Both the position numbers and the translations under genes were made by a program. DNA of 64,000 nt from Paenibacillus melissococcoides. Lineage in GTDB: Bacteria; Bacillota; Bacilli; Paenibacillales; Paenibacillaceae. Position 1 is the stretch's first letter; each line of letters begins with the position of its first letter. The notes under the pieces are model-generated. The model did no database searches, was not told the origin of the DNA, and saw only the letters and a list, made by a program, of their open reading frames with translations. Below, piece after piece: positions 1 through 8,669 of the stretch. The stretch lies in NCBI GenBank assembly GCA_944800085.1, contig CALYLO010000003.1:535753-599752 (forward strand), read 5' to 3'.

Positions 1-1
1 G

Positions 2-409
2 CTGTGGTGGAGCGCCGGCTTGGCCGTCGTCGTCGTGCTCGTCGACATCGCCGTGTCGCAATTCGTGCCGGAGGAAATGACCGACGACGGGGGCATGAAC
101 GAGAAGCTGTTCGGCAAGCGGCCGTTGTGGCATATTGTCGTGATTTGTCTGATTGTGGGCATCTGCGAAGAACTGTTGTTCCGGGGGGCGGTCCAGCATG
201 CTTTCGGTCCGTACTGGACCAGCATTCTGTTCGCCGCGATCCATGTCCGCTATTTGCGCCATTGGCTGCCGACACTGATGGTATTTCTCATCAGCTATGC
301 GCTCGGAACCGTCTACGAATGGACGGGCACATTGTGGGCGCCGATTGCGGCTCACTTTTTCATTGATTTGATTATGGGACTTATTTTACGCTTTCGGAGG
401 GAATTATGA
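2..409 (+). CDS. CPBP-family intramembrane metalloprotease (5' part outside window)
   Basis: The reading frame is open to the left edge, so the true start lies outside the window. The visible part is a multi-pass membrane protein with the CPBP/Abi signature: the glutamate pair and arginine in EELLFRG (motif 1), a histidine in AAIHVRY and a late histidine in APIAAHFF, which in this family coordinate the catalytic metal. CPBP proteins are Rce1-like membrane proteases; the substrate here cannot be told. The stop overlaps the next start (ATGA), which suggests translational coupling. Confidence 0.85.
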   Translation: MWWSAGLAVVVVLVDIAVSQFVPEEMTDDGGMNEKLFGKRPLWHIVVICLIVGICEELLFRGAVQHAFGPYWTSILFAAIHVRYLRHWLPTLMVFLISYALGTVYEWTGTLWAPIAAHFFIDLIMGLILRFRREL

Positions 410-801
410 GCGAGAAGCGGCCTGACCCGTCATTTCGCGGGTTCACACGCAGAACCGCGGCCCCCGACATGGAAGACAGCCCGGCGCTCGCTGCGCTGCG
501 CCGGCTGCGGGAAGATTCGGCGTCCAAGGCTTCGGCCGATGGAAAGGAAGAGGCCGGATCCCATCCAGACACCAAGACAACAGCATCGAAGCGCCAGGGA
601 GAGGAGCCGGGGGAACAGGCGGCGGCTCTCCTTGATGAGGAAGAGGATGAAGATCGTTATTTGCCACCCCGCAAAGAATTGTATCCTTCCAATTACGCAA
701 AACTTACGCAATGGTTTTACAATATATTGTTTTTGCTGTTTATCGGGCTGTTAATCGCTCTCTTCTTGTGGGGGCGGCATAAGATGGCGTTGGGAGGATA
801 A
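406..801 (+). CDS. Hypothetical protein with C-terminal membrane anchor
   Basis: 131 residues. The first about 95 are hydrophilic, acidic and low-complexity, with a run of Glu and Asp near residue 80, and look disordered. A single hydrophobic helix (about residues 103-125) follows, then a short basic tail. It looks like a tail-anchored protein with a cytoplasmic disordered domain. The start overlaps the CPBP protease stop by 4 bases, so the two are probably cotranscribed. I do not recognise a family. Confidence 0.7.
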   Translation: MSEKRPDPSFRGFTRRTAAPDMEDSPALAALRRLREDSASKASADGKEEAGSHPDTKTTASKRQGEEPGEQAAALLDEEEDEDRYLPPRKELYPSNYAKLTQWFYNILFLLFIGLLIALFLWGRHKMALGG

Positions 802-807
802 TTCGCC

Positions 808-1617
808 ATGATTGCTGTTATCGGTCTTGTTGTATTGGGCTTCTGTGCCGTTGCGGGCTACATGCTGCGGGAAGCGAGCGGATGTAACATTGTGGAGGAG
901 GAAGTGTCGTTAAGGCGGCTGCCGTCATCATTCGACGGCACCCGCTTGTTTTTTATTTCCGATATTCATCGGCGGACCATTGCCGATCGGGAGCTTGCGG
1001 CTCTGATGAAGCATGACAAGGCGGATCTCGTCATTATTGGCGGGGATATGACGGAAGCCGGCGTTCCGCTCGAACGTTGCCGGCATAACATACGGATGCT
1101 GTCGCGGCTTGGCCCGGTCATGGCCGTTCATGGCAATCATGATTACAAGGCAGATATCCGCAGGCTTGACGATATGCTCAGGGAACTCGGCGTGAAGGTG
1201 CTGGACAATGAAGCCGTCCGGCTGGAGCGGGGCGGAGCGGGGATATGGCTGGTCGGCTGGGATGACTTCAGCACGGGAAGGACGAACGCCAAGCTCAGCA
1301 TGCTTGACGTCAGGGTGCAGCCGGGCTGCACCATCGTCGTCACTCACGATCCGCTGTCCCTGCGGGGCGAGAGTTTGGAGGGCATCGATTTGGTCTTGTC
1401 GGGGCATACGCATGGCGGCCAAATCTGCTTGCCTGGCCTCGGACCTGTCCGCACAGGAAAGTTTTACCGTCAATACTTGGCAGGCTGGTATCCGTTCGCC
1501 GACAAGAACGGACATTGCGCGCGGCTGTTCATCAGCAGGGGATATGGGACCTCGCATGCCCCTTTTCGCCTGTGCAGCCCGCCGGAGGTTCATTTCATTA
1601 CGCTCCGGGCACGCTGA
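808..1617 (+). CDS. Metallophosphoesterase (YkuE/YaeI-like)
   Basis: 269 residues. After an N-terminal hydrophobic segment (residues 1-20, probable membrane anchor) come the calcineurin-type metal-binding motifs in order: SDIH near 51, GGDM near 78, GNHD near 109, THD near 179 and GHTHGGQ near 199. Together they build a dinuclear metal site. Relatives of this size act on phosphoesters at the membrane; YkuE-type enzymes have been linked to cell-wall or lipid substrates, but nothing here fixes the substrate. It lies 6 bases after the preceding gene. Confidence 0.85.
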   Translation: MIAVIGLVVLGFCAVAGYMLREASGCNIVEEEVSLRRLPSSFDGTRLFFISDIHRRTIADRELAALMKHDKADLVIIGGDMTEAGVPLERCRHNIRMLSRLGPVMAVHGNHDYKADIRRLDDMLRELGVKVLDNEAVRLERGGAGIWLVGWDDFSTGRTNAKLSMLDVRVQPGCTIVVTHDPLSLRGESLEGIDLVLSGHTHGGQICLPGLGPVRTGKFYRQYLAGWYPFADKNGHCARLFISRGYGTSHAPFRLCSPPEVHFITLRAR

Positions 1618-1745
1618 AAAACAAATACCGGGCTTTCCAGTTCCTGCGATGCATGCCCCATTGTTTCCTGAATTTATTGCGCATGCTTCAGGTGAACGGC
1701 GACCACACTAACTACTGAATCCGAATAACCAAGGAGGGATCAGCA

Positions 1746-2186
1746 GTGAATAATATGAGAGCATTTTTTACCGGTACGGCTCTCGGTGTAATCGCGGGCA
1801 TGTATATGGCCGATCGCCGCTCTCTTGCGAACCTGCAGTCCAAGCTTCAGGTAGCTGGAAACGTGATGCAGGACGTGATGGGCCAAGCGAAAAACAAAGT
1901 GATGGACTCTGCGATGACGAATCTGGCCAATGTGGGCAACGCCTTGTCTAAAGCGGCCAGCCAAGCCAACCCGAACGAGTTCAGCCTGGACAAAGTAAAG
2001 CAGCTCATCGATAGCGATCCGGAAGTCAAACGCAAGGTTGATGCGATTCTGAGCGAGAACGGACTGGCTCCGCTGCCTTCATCCATGAATTCTACGGCTG
2101 CTGCGACGAGCGCTCAGGACGCATTGAAGACTACGGTTCAGTCGCTGGAGACCAAAGCGGACATGCAGCAGCCGGCCCGCCACTAA
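1746..2186 (+). CDS. YtxH-like membrane-anchored protein
   Basis: 146 residues from a GTG placed 8 bases after AAGGAGG (1731-1737). Residues 5-22 form a glycine/alanine-rich transmembrane segment. The rest is an amphipathic, helical, Ala/Asn/Gln-rich region with no catalytic motif. This is the architecture of YtxH-type general-stress proteins, but the match is by layout rather than a firm signature. A terminator follows. Confidence 0.6.
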   Translation: MNNMRAFFTGTALGVIAGMYMADRRSLANLQSKLQVAGNVMQDVMGQAKNKVMDSAMTNLANVGNALSKAASQANPNEFSLDKVKQLIDSDPEVKRKVDAILSENGLAPLPSSMNSTAAATSAQDALKTTVQSLETKADMQQPARH

Positions 2187-2258
2187 TGAAATAGCTAGCA
2201 ATGGCTGCAAGATCATGCAGCCGATCTGGGCCGTCTTGATCGAGCAACCGGCAACAAG

Positions 2259-2287
2259 AGCCGTCGAGCGTTCATCGACGGCTTTTT
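2259..2287 (+). terminator. Intrinsic terminator after the YtxH-like gene
   Basis: AGCCGTCGA and TCGACGGCT form a 9-bp stem with a short loop, followed by a T-run. It separates the upstream genes from mecA. Confidence 0.85.
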
Positions 2288-2451
2288 GGGTATTTTCCAT
2301 ACATACCTAAGAAGATCCGGACAGGCCATTTTATGTAGTGCAAAACATTTGAATTAATGATAACATGAGGTTACAAGGAACCATTTTCAGCACATATTAT
2401 ATGTTGCTTCATAATCTGTTATAACCGAAGTTGCAAAGGAGGGTCCTGTCC

Positions 2452-3072
2452 ATGAAAATCGAACGTCTGAGCCATGACAAAATCCGTGTTTTCCTTACGT
2501 TCGACGATTTGTCGGAGCGCGGGATCCAACGCGAAGATCTCTGGCGCGAGATGACGAAGCTGCAGGAGCTGTTCGCGGAAATGATGGACCAGGCTTACAC
2601 TGAACTCGGATTCGACGCGACGGGACCGCTTGCCGTAGAAGTGTTCGCAATGCCTGCGCAAGGCATGGTCGTCATTGTAACCCGGACCCGCTGGGATAGC
2701 GCGGGGCACCATGCGAGCGGCGCGGATGAAGACGAGCTGGATGATGTGTATGAAATGGAAGTGACGCTCGAAGAGAGCGACACGATCGTTTTCGCTTTCC
2801 GCGATTTTGAGCATTTCATCGAGGCCGCCCATACGGTGAATTCCAATTTCTCCGTCTCTGGCGCGCTATACCAATATAATAATCAGTGGATATTCTATGC
2901 GGAACCCGCGGATCTCGACTCTCACCGTCTGCAGGGTCTGGTCTCTATTCTTGCTGAATATGGGGAAGCCGCATCCGTAACTGCCGCGGTTCTGGAGGAG
3001 TACGGAACATGCATTCTCCCGGAGAATGCGATTGCCGTCATATGCAGTCATTTCCCTCCTCGGCACGCTTAA
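2452..3072 (+). CDS. mecA: Adapter protein MecA
   Basis: 206 residues. The ATG at 2452 follows AAAGGAGGG (2436-2443), and the translation opens MKIERLSHDKIRVF, typical of MecA. MecA is the ClpC adaptor: its N-terminal half binds substrates such as ComK, a middle acidic linker (here about residues 85-110, rich in Asp, Glu and Ser) connects to a C-terminal half that binds and oligomerises ClpC. Family length is about 210-220 residues. It stands alone between two terminators and probably controls competence or sporulation regulators by proteolysis. Confidence 0.93.
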   Translation: MKIERLSHDKIRVFLTFDDLSERGIQREDLWREMTKLQELFAEMMDQAYTELGFDATGPLAVEVFAMPAQGMVVIVTRTRWDSAGHHASGADEDELDDVYEMEVTLEESDTIVFAFRDFEHFIEAAHTVNSNFSVSGALYQYNNQWIFYAEPADLDSHRLQGLVSILAEYGEAASVTAAVLEEYGTCILPENAIAVICSHFPPRHA

Positions 3073-3088
3073 ATGGTTTCTGTTGATT

Positions 3089-3136
3089 AACAGGGAGCGC
3101 CCGCTTCTGAAACGGAGCGAGTCCCCTGTTTTCATT
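3089..3136 (+). terminator. Terminator after mecA
   Basis: Two-tier hairpin. The outer arm AACAGGG pairs with CCCTGTT, and the inner CGCTTC pairs with GGAGCG with one G-U pair. A T-rich tail follows. Confidence 0.65.
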
Positions 3137-3175
3137 TGTCATCATATGTCAGTCAGTATATTCAAGCTTGCTCTC

Positions 3176-3196
3176 ATTGGACACAGCAATGTCCAG
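3176..3196. promoter_or_regulatory. Inverted repeat upstream of glutamate dehydrogenase
   Basis: TTGGACA and TGTCCAG face each other across six bases, about 50 bases before the gene, with a TATAAA-like -10 (3224-3229) downstream. It looks like a regulator operator. No named factor can be assigned from sequence. Confidence 0.4.
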
Positions 3197-3244
3197 ACAC
3201 CCGGGTTCAATGAGTATATCTACTATAAACCTATGAGGTGAATA

Positions 3245-4498
3245 ATGATGACCGCTAATGATCACAACTCCCTGCTTGCTTCCACTCAGCTCGTAATTGA
3301 ACAGGCTTTGCAGCGTCTGGGTTATGGACAAGATATGGTGGACTTGATGAAGGAGCCGCTTCGCATGCTGACGGTGCGGATACCGGTGCGCATGGATGAC
3401 GGCAGTGTTCAGGTGTTCACCGGCTTCCGCGCCCAGCATAACGATGCAGTCGGTCCAACCAAGGGAGGCGTGCGCTTTCATCCTGGCGTGACAGAGGAAG
3501 AGGTCAAAGCCCTGTCCATTTGGATGAGCTTGAAATGCGGAATTGCCGATTTGCCGTACGGCGGCGGCAAAGGCGGAATTATTTGCGACCCGCGGCGGAT
3601 GTCATTCGGCGAACTGGAGCGGTTGAGCCGCGGATATGTCCGCGCGATCAGCCAGATGGTCGGTCCGAACAAGGATATCCCGGCGCCGGACGTCATGACG
3701 AACTCGCAAGTGATGGCATGGATGGTCGATGAATATAGCCATATTCGGGAGTTCGACTCCCCGGGCTTTATTACGGGCAAGCCGCTCGTGCTTGGAGGAT
3801 CGAAGGGGCGCGAGACCGCGACGGCGCAGGGCGTCGTCATGATGATTTTCGAAGCGCTCAAGGTGCGGGGGATTCCGCTCAAGGAGGCCCGGGTTATCGT
3901 TCAGGGCTTCGGGAACGCCGGCAGCTATCTGTCCAAGTTCATGCATGAAGCGGGAGCGAAGGTGGTCGGCATCTCCGACGTCAACGGCGCGCTTTACGAT
4001 CCGGAAGGTCTCGACATCCCGGATTTGCTTGACCGCCGGGATTCCTTCGGCACCGTCACCAATCTGTTCAAGAATACGATTACGAACGAAGAATTGCTCG
4101 TGCAGCCTTGCGATATTCTCGTTCCGGCAGCGATCGAGAATCAGATTACCGAGGACAACGCCCATCAGATTCAGGCGAGCATCATCGTCGAAGCGGCCAA
4201 CGGTCCGACGACGATCGAAGCGACCAAGATTGTCACGGACCGGGGCATCCTGCTCGTGCCGGACGTATTGGCAAGCGCCGGCGGCGTCATCGTGTCTTAT
4301 TTCGAATGGGTACAGAACAACCAAGGCTACTATTGGAGTGAGGAAGAAGTCATGCAGAAGCTGCAAAAGCTGATGACGCAGGGCTTCAACAAAGTATACG
4401 AGACGCATCAGATGAAGCAAGTGGACATGCGGCTGGCCGCTTATATGGTCGGCGTGCGCAAGACGGCTGAAGCGGCGCGCTACCGGGGGTGGGTGTAA
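3245..4498 (+). CDS. gudB: NAD-dependent glutamate dehydrogenase
   Basis: 417 residues, the usual length of the RocG/GudB type. It catalyses glutamate + NAD+ to 2-oxoglutarate + ammonia. Visible landmarks are the substrate-site segment GPTKGGVRFHPGV, the catalytic-lysine region LPYGGGKGG, the PAPDVMTN segment and the Rossmann motif VQGFGNAGS. A second ATG at 3248 is possible; GAGGTGA sits at 3235-3241. The symbol rests on synteny with the B. subtilis gudB-prsW-ypeB region; rocG cannot be excluded on protein sequence alone. It overlaps prsW by 10 bases. Confidence 0.92.
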   Translation: MMTANDHNSLLASTQLVIEQALQRLGYGQDMVDLMKEPLRMLTVRIPVRMDDGSVQVFTGFRAQHNDAVGPTKGGVRFHPGVTEEEVKALSIWMSLKCGIADLPYGGGKGGIICDPRRMSFGELERLSRGYVRAISQMVGPNKDIPAPDVMTNSQVMAWMVDEYSHIREFDSPGFITGKPLVLGGSKGRETATAQGVVMMIFEALKVRGIPLKEARVIVQGFGNAGSYLSKFMHEAGAKVVGISDVNGALYDPEGLDIPDLLDRRDSFGTVTNLFKNTITNEELLVQPCDILVPAAIENQITEDNAHQIQASIIVEAANGPTTIEATKIVTDRGILLVPDVLASAGGVIVSYFEWVQNNQGYYWSEEEVMQKLQKLMTQGFNKVYETHQMKQVDMRLAAYMVGVRKTAEAARYRGWV

Positions 4499-5277
4499 GT
4501 GTGGGCATAGTTCCGGCTATCACAGCGATAGCCGCCAGCACTTCAGATACGGCCGTGCAGACGATGGAATCAACGACGCCGATACTGCCTTTGCTGACGG
4601 ACGCGATAGCCCCCGGCATTGCGCTGTTGGTGTACTTCTATCTGAAGGACCGCTATGATTATGAACCGATTCATATGGTCGTGCGCGTGTTCCTGCTCGG
4701 ATTTTTGATTGTCTTCCCGATTATGATTGTGCAGCATGGGCTCGTGCTGTGGTGGGGGGACAACCCGCTCGTCTCCTCCTTCACCATTTCGGCCGGGGTG
4801 GAAGAGGCGGTTAAATGGTTCGTGCTTTATCATATGATCTATAATCATGTTGAGTTCGACGAGCATTACGACGGAATTTTATATGCCGTCGCCGTGTCTC
4901 TCGGCTTTGCCACCATCGAGAACGTTTTGTATGCCTGGATTAATCATTCTTCCTTCTCGCATTTGATACTGCGGGCGCTGCTCCCGGTATCGGGGCACGC
5001 GATGTTCGGCGTGATGATGGGATACTATATGGGCAAAGCGAAGTTCACCAAGGACAATGGCGGACGGACCAGGCGTTACCTGGCCTATTCCCTGCTGTTC
5101 CCTATTTTCTGGCATGGCATTTATGATCTGATATTGTTGACGGTGACACGTTACTGGATATGGTTTGTCGTACCGCTGATGATTTTTCTGTGGTATTACG
5201 GCATGGGCAAGGTGCGCCGGGCGAATGCCCGCTCGCCTCTCCACCTCGTGAAGCGGGAGGAAGAGATTAATATGTGA
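4489..5277 (+). CDS. prsW: Intramembrane protease PrsW
   Basis: 262 residues, multi-pass. PrsW makes the first cut in anti-sigma factor RsiW during antimicrobial-peptide stress in B. subtilis. The family motifs are visible: EEAVKW (glutamate pair), then HYDGILYAVAVSLGFATIEN, then a histidine in PVSGHAMFG and FWHGIYD near the end. The GTG at 4489 lies inside the gudB end; a second GTG at 4501 is an alternative. The N-terminal 35 residues are weakly hydrophobic and may be partly untranslated. Neither sigW nor rsiW is in the window. Confidence 0.88.
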   Translation: MGVSVGIVPAITAIAASTSDTAVQTMESTTPILPLLTDAIAPGIALLVYFYLKDRYDYEPIHMVVRVFLLGFLIVFPIMIVQHGLVLWWGDNPLVSSFTISAGVEEAVKWFVLYHMIYNHVEFDEHYDGILYAVAVSLGFATIENVLYAWINHSSFSHLILRALLPVSGHAMFGVMMGYYMGKAKFTKDNGGRTRRYLAYSLLFPIFWHGIYDLILLTVTRYWIWFVVPLMIFLWYYGMGKVRRANARSPLHLVKREEEINM

Positions 5278-5330
5278 ACCGGCAGGCAATACTGGCACAT
5301 AGTAATGTTCCCAGATGGAGGAGTGAGCGT

Positions 5331-5480
5331 GTGCGGGTAAAAGTAACCATTCGGTGCAACCGGTGCGGCGAGAAGTTCGTGCTGCGCGGCAAGAGGGAAA
5401 AAGGCCGCGTCGAAACCGGCTTCAAGCAATGCCTGTGCGACAACCGCGATAATTTTGAAGTCGAAGAAGAACCGATTTGA
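5331..5480 (+). CDS. Small zinc-ribbon-like protein
   Basis: 49 residues from GTG 5331, seven bases after GGAGGAG (5317-5323). It has CNRCGEKF near the start and one further Cys (CLCDN) later, a partial zinc-knuckle pattern, and an acidic tail. A longer frame back to 5274 exists but lacks a ribosome site. It may be cotranscribed with prsW. Function unknown. Confidence 0.65.
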   Translation: MRVKVTIRCNRCGEKFVLRGKREKGRVETGFKQCLCDNRDNFEVEEEPI

Positions 5481-5522
5481 GCTGGCAAACTGTCAGCATG
5501 AAGAGCGTAACATAGGAAACGA

Positions 5523-5553
5523 TGCATAAACCTTCCGCTGTTCCAGCAAACTA
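5523..5553 (+). promoter_or_regulatory. Candidate sigma-G promoter of ypeB
   Basis: TGCATA (5523-5528), 18 bases, then CAAACTA (5547-5553). This resembles the forespore sigma-G pattern (GNATR-18-CATNNTA), one base off in the -10. It lies about 45 bases before ypeB, whose homologues are sigma-G regulated. Confidence 0.5.
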
Positions 5554-5599
5554 TGGACAAATCCATGTACAAGTTGCTGTGAAGGGAGACGTTTGTACC

Positions 5600-6943
5600 A
5601 TGTATAAACGATTTAGTGCCGTTATGTTTCCGATCGTTACGCTCTTTTTCATTGGAGCGATCGTGTGGGGCTATCAAGAGCATCAAGAGAAAAATTCAAT
5701 ATTGATCAAAGCGGAAAACCAATATCAACGGGCATTCCATGATTTGACGTACCATGTGGACAGGCTGCACAGCGAGTTGGGACGCACGCTCGCGGTCAAC
5801 TCGCAATCGCAGGCCATGCACCGCAAAGGGCTCGCCAATGTATGGCGCATTACGAGCCAAGCGCAGAATGAGATTAACCAGCTTCCGTTGACACTGCTGC
5901 CGTTCAACAAGACGGAGGATTTTCTGTCCCGCATCTCCAATTTCGCTTACCGCACCTCGATTCGCGATCTGACCAAAAAGCCGCTGTCGGATGACGAAGT
6001 GAAAACACTGAAGACGCTGTATAAGAACGCGGGCGATATTTCAAAAGATTTGCAGAAGGTTCAGCATAAAGTCATCGCCAACAATTTACGCTGGATGGAT
6101 GTCGAGACCGCAATGGCCTCAGAGCAACAAACGGCGGACAACACGATTATCGATGGCTTCAAGACGGTTGACAAAAAAGTCGGCGACTATCCGGAGTTGA
6201 ATTGGGGACCTACCATCGCCAATATCTATACGAAGCGTTCCGTCAAGATGCTGAAGGGGCAGCCGTTAAGCGTACAGGAAATCCGCCAGAAGGCGGAACA
6301 ATTTTTGGGCAACAAAAATTACAATAAAATCGAAGTCAGAGAGAACGGCAAAGGAACGGAGTATGAATCCTGCACGGCGTTTGCCGACTACGGCAATGAC
6401 GGGAAGGGAACCGTAACGCTGGATTTTACGAAGCAGGGCATGCTGATGGCGTATATGGACGCGCGCGAGATTAAGGAAAAGCGAATTTCGATGAAGCAGG
6501 CCGCCCAATCCGCCAAGGAGTTTTTGAAGAATAACGGCTATCCCGACATGGAGGCCGTCAAATACAATGGACGAAACCGCGTCGGCAGCTTCACCTTCGT
6601 GCCGGTCGTGAACGGAGTCTATGTCTATCCGCAGCAAGTCGGCGTGCGCGTCGCGCTTGATAACGGGGAAGTGACCGGGGTCCAGGCTACGGATTATGTA
6701 TATGAGCACAAGGACCGGAACATCGGCAAGCCGAAGCTCACGAAGCAGGAAGCCCAGAAGATGCTGCATCCGGAAATGGAGGTTCTGTTCGATCGGCTGT
6801 CCCTGATCAAGAATGATGAAGGGGAAGAAGTGCTGTGCTATGAATTCGGCGGCAAAATTAACGGCACAACGTACCGCATCTATATTAACGCCGAAAATGG
6901 CGAAGAAGAGCATATTGAAGAAATGACTGCCGTGCAAGAATAA
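5600..6943 (+). CDS. ypeB: Germination protein YpeB
   Basis: 447 residues. One N-terminal membrane segment (about 8-24) is followed by a helical, partly coiled-coil domain, then two or three PepSY-type repeats in the C-terminal half. YpeB is made in the forespore and stabilises the cortex-lytic enzyme SleB in spores; the two need each other. The ATG at 5600 is chosen because the membrane segment starts right after it and GAAGGGAG lies upstream. In Bacillus sleB is adjacent; here it is not. Confidence 0.92.
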   Translation: MYKRFSAVMFPIVTLFFIGAIVWGYQEHQEKNSILIKAENQYQRAFHDLTYHVDRLHSELGRTLAVNSQSQAMHRKGLANVWRITSQAQNEINQLPLTLLPFNKTEDFLSRISNFAYRTSIRDLTKKPLSDDEVKTLKTLYKNAGDISKDLQKVQHKVIANNLRWMDVETAMASEQQTADNTIIDGFKTVDKKVGDYPELNWGPTIANIYTKRSVKMLKGQPLSVQEIRQKAEQFLGNKNYNKIEVRENGKGTEYESCTAFADYGNDGKGTVTLDFTKQGMLMAYMDAREIKEKRISMKQAAQSAKEFLKNNGYPDMEAVKYNGRNRVGSFTFVPVVNGVYVYPQQVGVRVALDNGEVTGVQATDYVYEHKDRNIGKPKLTKQEAQKMLHPEMEVLFDRLSLIKNDEGEEVLCYEFGGKINGTTYRIYINAENGEEEHIEEMTAVQE

Positions 6944-6957
6944 CATTTGCGCCGCAG

Positions 6958-7016
6958 AAGCGCCGGAGGGCGTCTATCCTGGAGACGGGAGGATGCTTTC
7001 CGGCGCTTTGTGCTGT
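6958..7016 (+). terminator. Terminator after ypeB
   Basis: Outer 10-bp stem AAGCGCCGGA / TCCGGCGCTT, with an inner CGTCT / AGACG stem and a TTTG-type tail. A TGG-TATAAT extended -10 (7037-7042) for the next gene starts just beyond. Confidence 0.7.
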
Positions 7017-7061
7017 TGGACCCCGGCATCCCGTGGTATAATTGCCCACAGGGGGGAGCTT

Positions 7062-7509
7062 ATGTTACCTAAAGTCAATGATATGTTATATATGCAGCTG
7101 GAGCGTTCTCCGGAGGAGGCGACCTATAAAGCAAGGGTGACCGAGTTGGACGACGAGCGAATCTGGATGGAGGTTCCGCTCTGCGAAGAGACCGGGAAAT
7201 TCGGATTGTTCGCCATCGGGGAAGAGTTGAATGTCTTCGCTCACGGCCGCGCCGAAATGGGGCCTTCGCGAAGGACAGCTGCTGCAATGCTGGCTTGCGG
7301 TTCCGTTCCGCAACGGAACGATCGAGCACATTCCGTTCACCGGGCAAATCGTCCGGGTTCGACCGCTTCACGAGGAGCGGAATCTGATCATGATGAAATT
7401 CGGGCAGATTGCCGAATTGGACCAGCAGAAGCTGATCCGGTTCTGCTTCGAACGCAAAATTGAGGCAAGGAAACGAACTTGTCTCCGGACGTATCTTACA
7501 TACGGATAA
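7062..7509 (+). pseudogene. Broken PilZ protein gene (YpfA/flagellar-brake type)
   Basis: Two out-of-frame pieces of one gene. From ATG 7062 the first about 65 codons encode a YpfA-type N-domain (MLPKVNDMLYMQLE...). From about 7255 the homology moves to another frame and encodes the PilZ end, with GQIVRVRPL, IMMKFGQI and LDQQKLIRFCFERK, stopping at 7509. Intact relatives are about 215 residues; these pieces total about 150. An internal stretch of roughly 65-70 codons is missing at the frame change, and with it the c-di-GMP-binding arginine motif and the DxSxxG motif. The slot between ypeB and cmk matches ypfA in Bacillus. Confidence 0.75.
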
Positions 7510-7598
7510 GACCGGAACACCGGTCTTGTCGCTCGCTGTGAATCGATAGCGCATAATTTCCTGGAAGGAAAGCCATAATATTCCTCAAAAACAGGAGG

Positions 7599-7811
7599 AT
7601 GTGGGAGCCGGTGCGCGATCGGGAAGCGGCAATTATGGATTGGTGGGAATGGATTTTCAGGTGGATGGTCCGCATTGGGCTGGCCTTCGCCGCGGCGCTG
7701 CTAGCGGTGCAGCTGCTGCTTATGCACGGCGGGATAAGAAGCTTGCTCTGCAAGGTGGAGAGGCTGGAAGGCGTGCCGTATCCGCCCTCCGGGGCGCCGG
7801 AGGAGCCGTGA
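7599..7811 (+). CDS. Small membrane protein, YpfB/DUF5359-like
   Basis: Up to 70 residues, with one transmembrane helix (about 20-42) and a short tail containing KVERLEGVPYPPS, reminiscent of the small YpfB protein that precedes cmk in Bacillus. AGGAGG (7592-7597) is too close to ATG 7599, so GTG 7611 or ATG 7635 may be the real start. Function unknown. Confidence 0.5.
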   Translation: MWEPVRDREAAIMDWWEWIFRWMVRIGLAFAAALLAVQLLLMHGGIRSLLCKVERLEGVPYPPSGAPEEP

Positions 7812-7851
7812 AGCCGGCTCGGGGAACGGGAGCTTCCTCTGATTGCCTGTT

Positions 7852-7880
7852 TTGCATCCCCACATGAAGTGTGGTATAAT
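7852..7880 (+). promoter_or_regulatory. Sigma-A promoter upstream of cmk
   Basis: TTGCAT (7852-7857), 17 bases, TATAAT (7875-7880), about 80 bases before cmk. Confidence 0.75.
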
Positions 7881-7958
7881 TTTGACGTCGCAGGCAACGC
7901 CTGCTTTTTTAGTGATATCTCTATATACGGTGATTGTTCCAGGAAGGAGTCAGACTCG

Positions 7959-8663
7959 TTGACAGTACAGTCCAACGCTCCTGCGCTTCGTTTGAATATC
8001 GCTATCGACGGGCCTGCAGGAGCCGGGAAGAGCACAGTGGCCCGCCTCGTCGCCCGCGAATTGGGTTATACGTATATCGATACCGGTGCGATGTACCGGG
8101 CGGTAGCGTTACATATGTTACGATTGGGAATTGATCCTGAGGATGAGGATGCCATTCAAGAAGCGATGAAGGATGTCGCGGTTGAACTGATTCCGCTTGA
8201 TTCCAGGCAAGCCGTTCTGTTGAACGGAACCGACGTCACGGACGAGATCCGGACGCCGGAGATTAGCCGGCTCGCTTCCTCGTATGCCCGGTCATCCGCC
8301 GTTAGGGAGAGGCTTGTCCACCTCCAGCGCGGCATGGCTGCCCGCAAGGGAGTCGTCATGGATGGCCGCGATATTGGCACGCATGTTCTTCCCGATGCCG
8401 AACAGAAATGGTTCGTGACCGCTTCCGTCGAAGAGCGCGCGCGCCGGCGCTACGCTGAATTGAGCGGCGTCGAAGGCGCGACCGTAGAGCAGTTCATGCG
8501 GGAGATTGCGGCTCGCGACAAGCAGGACGAGACGAGGGAGGTATCTCCGCTGCGTCAGGCGGAAGACGCCGTTCTGCTTGATACGACGCGCATGACGATT
8601 GATGAGGTCGTTCGCGTCATCGTGGATCAGGCCAAATTATTATGCAGAGATGGGGAACGGTAA
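7959..8663 (+). CDS. cmk: Cytidylate kinase
   Basis: 234 residues from TTG 7959, nine bases after GGAAGGAG. It phosphorylates CMP/dCMP from ATP. Visible are the P-loop GPAGAGKST near residue 17, the CMP-site segment YIDTGAMYRAVAL, the GRDIGTHV motif and the RARRRYAEL lid. The frame is open further upstream, but the -10 box lies inside that stretch, so the TTG is preferred. Gene order cmk-plsC-rpsA is common in Bacillales. Confidence 0.93.
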   Translation: MTVQSNAPALRLNIAIDGPAGAGKSTVARLVARELGYTYIDTGAMYRAVALHMLRLGIDPEDEDAIQEAMKDVAVELIPLDSRQAVLLNGTDVTDEIRTPEISRLASSYARSSAVRERLVHLQRGMAARKGVVMDGRDIGTHVLPDAEQKWFVTASVEERARRRYAELSGVEGATVEQFMREIAARDKQDETREVSPLRQAEDAVLLDTTRMTIDEVVRVIVDQAKLLCRDGER

Positions 8664-8669
8664 TCAATT

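Noticed and set aside
4-366. Arg/His-rich reading frame overlapping the CPBP gene
   Set aside because: It is a GC-frame shadow of the CPBP coding sequence without a ribosome site.
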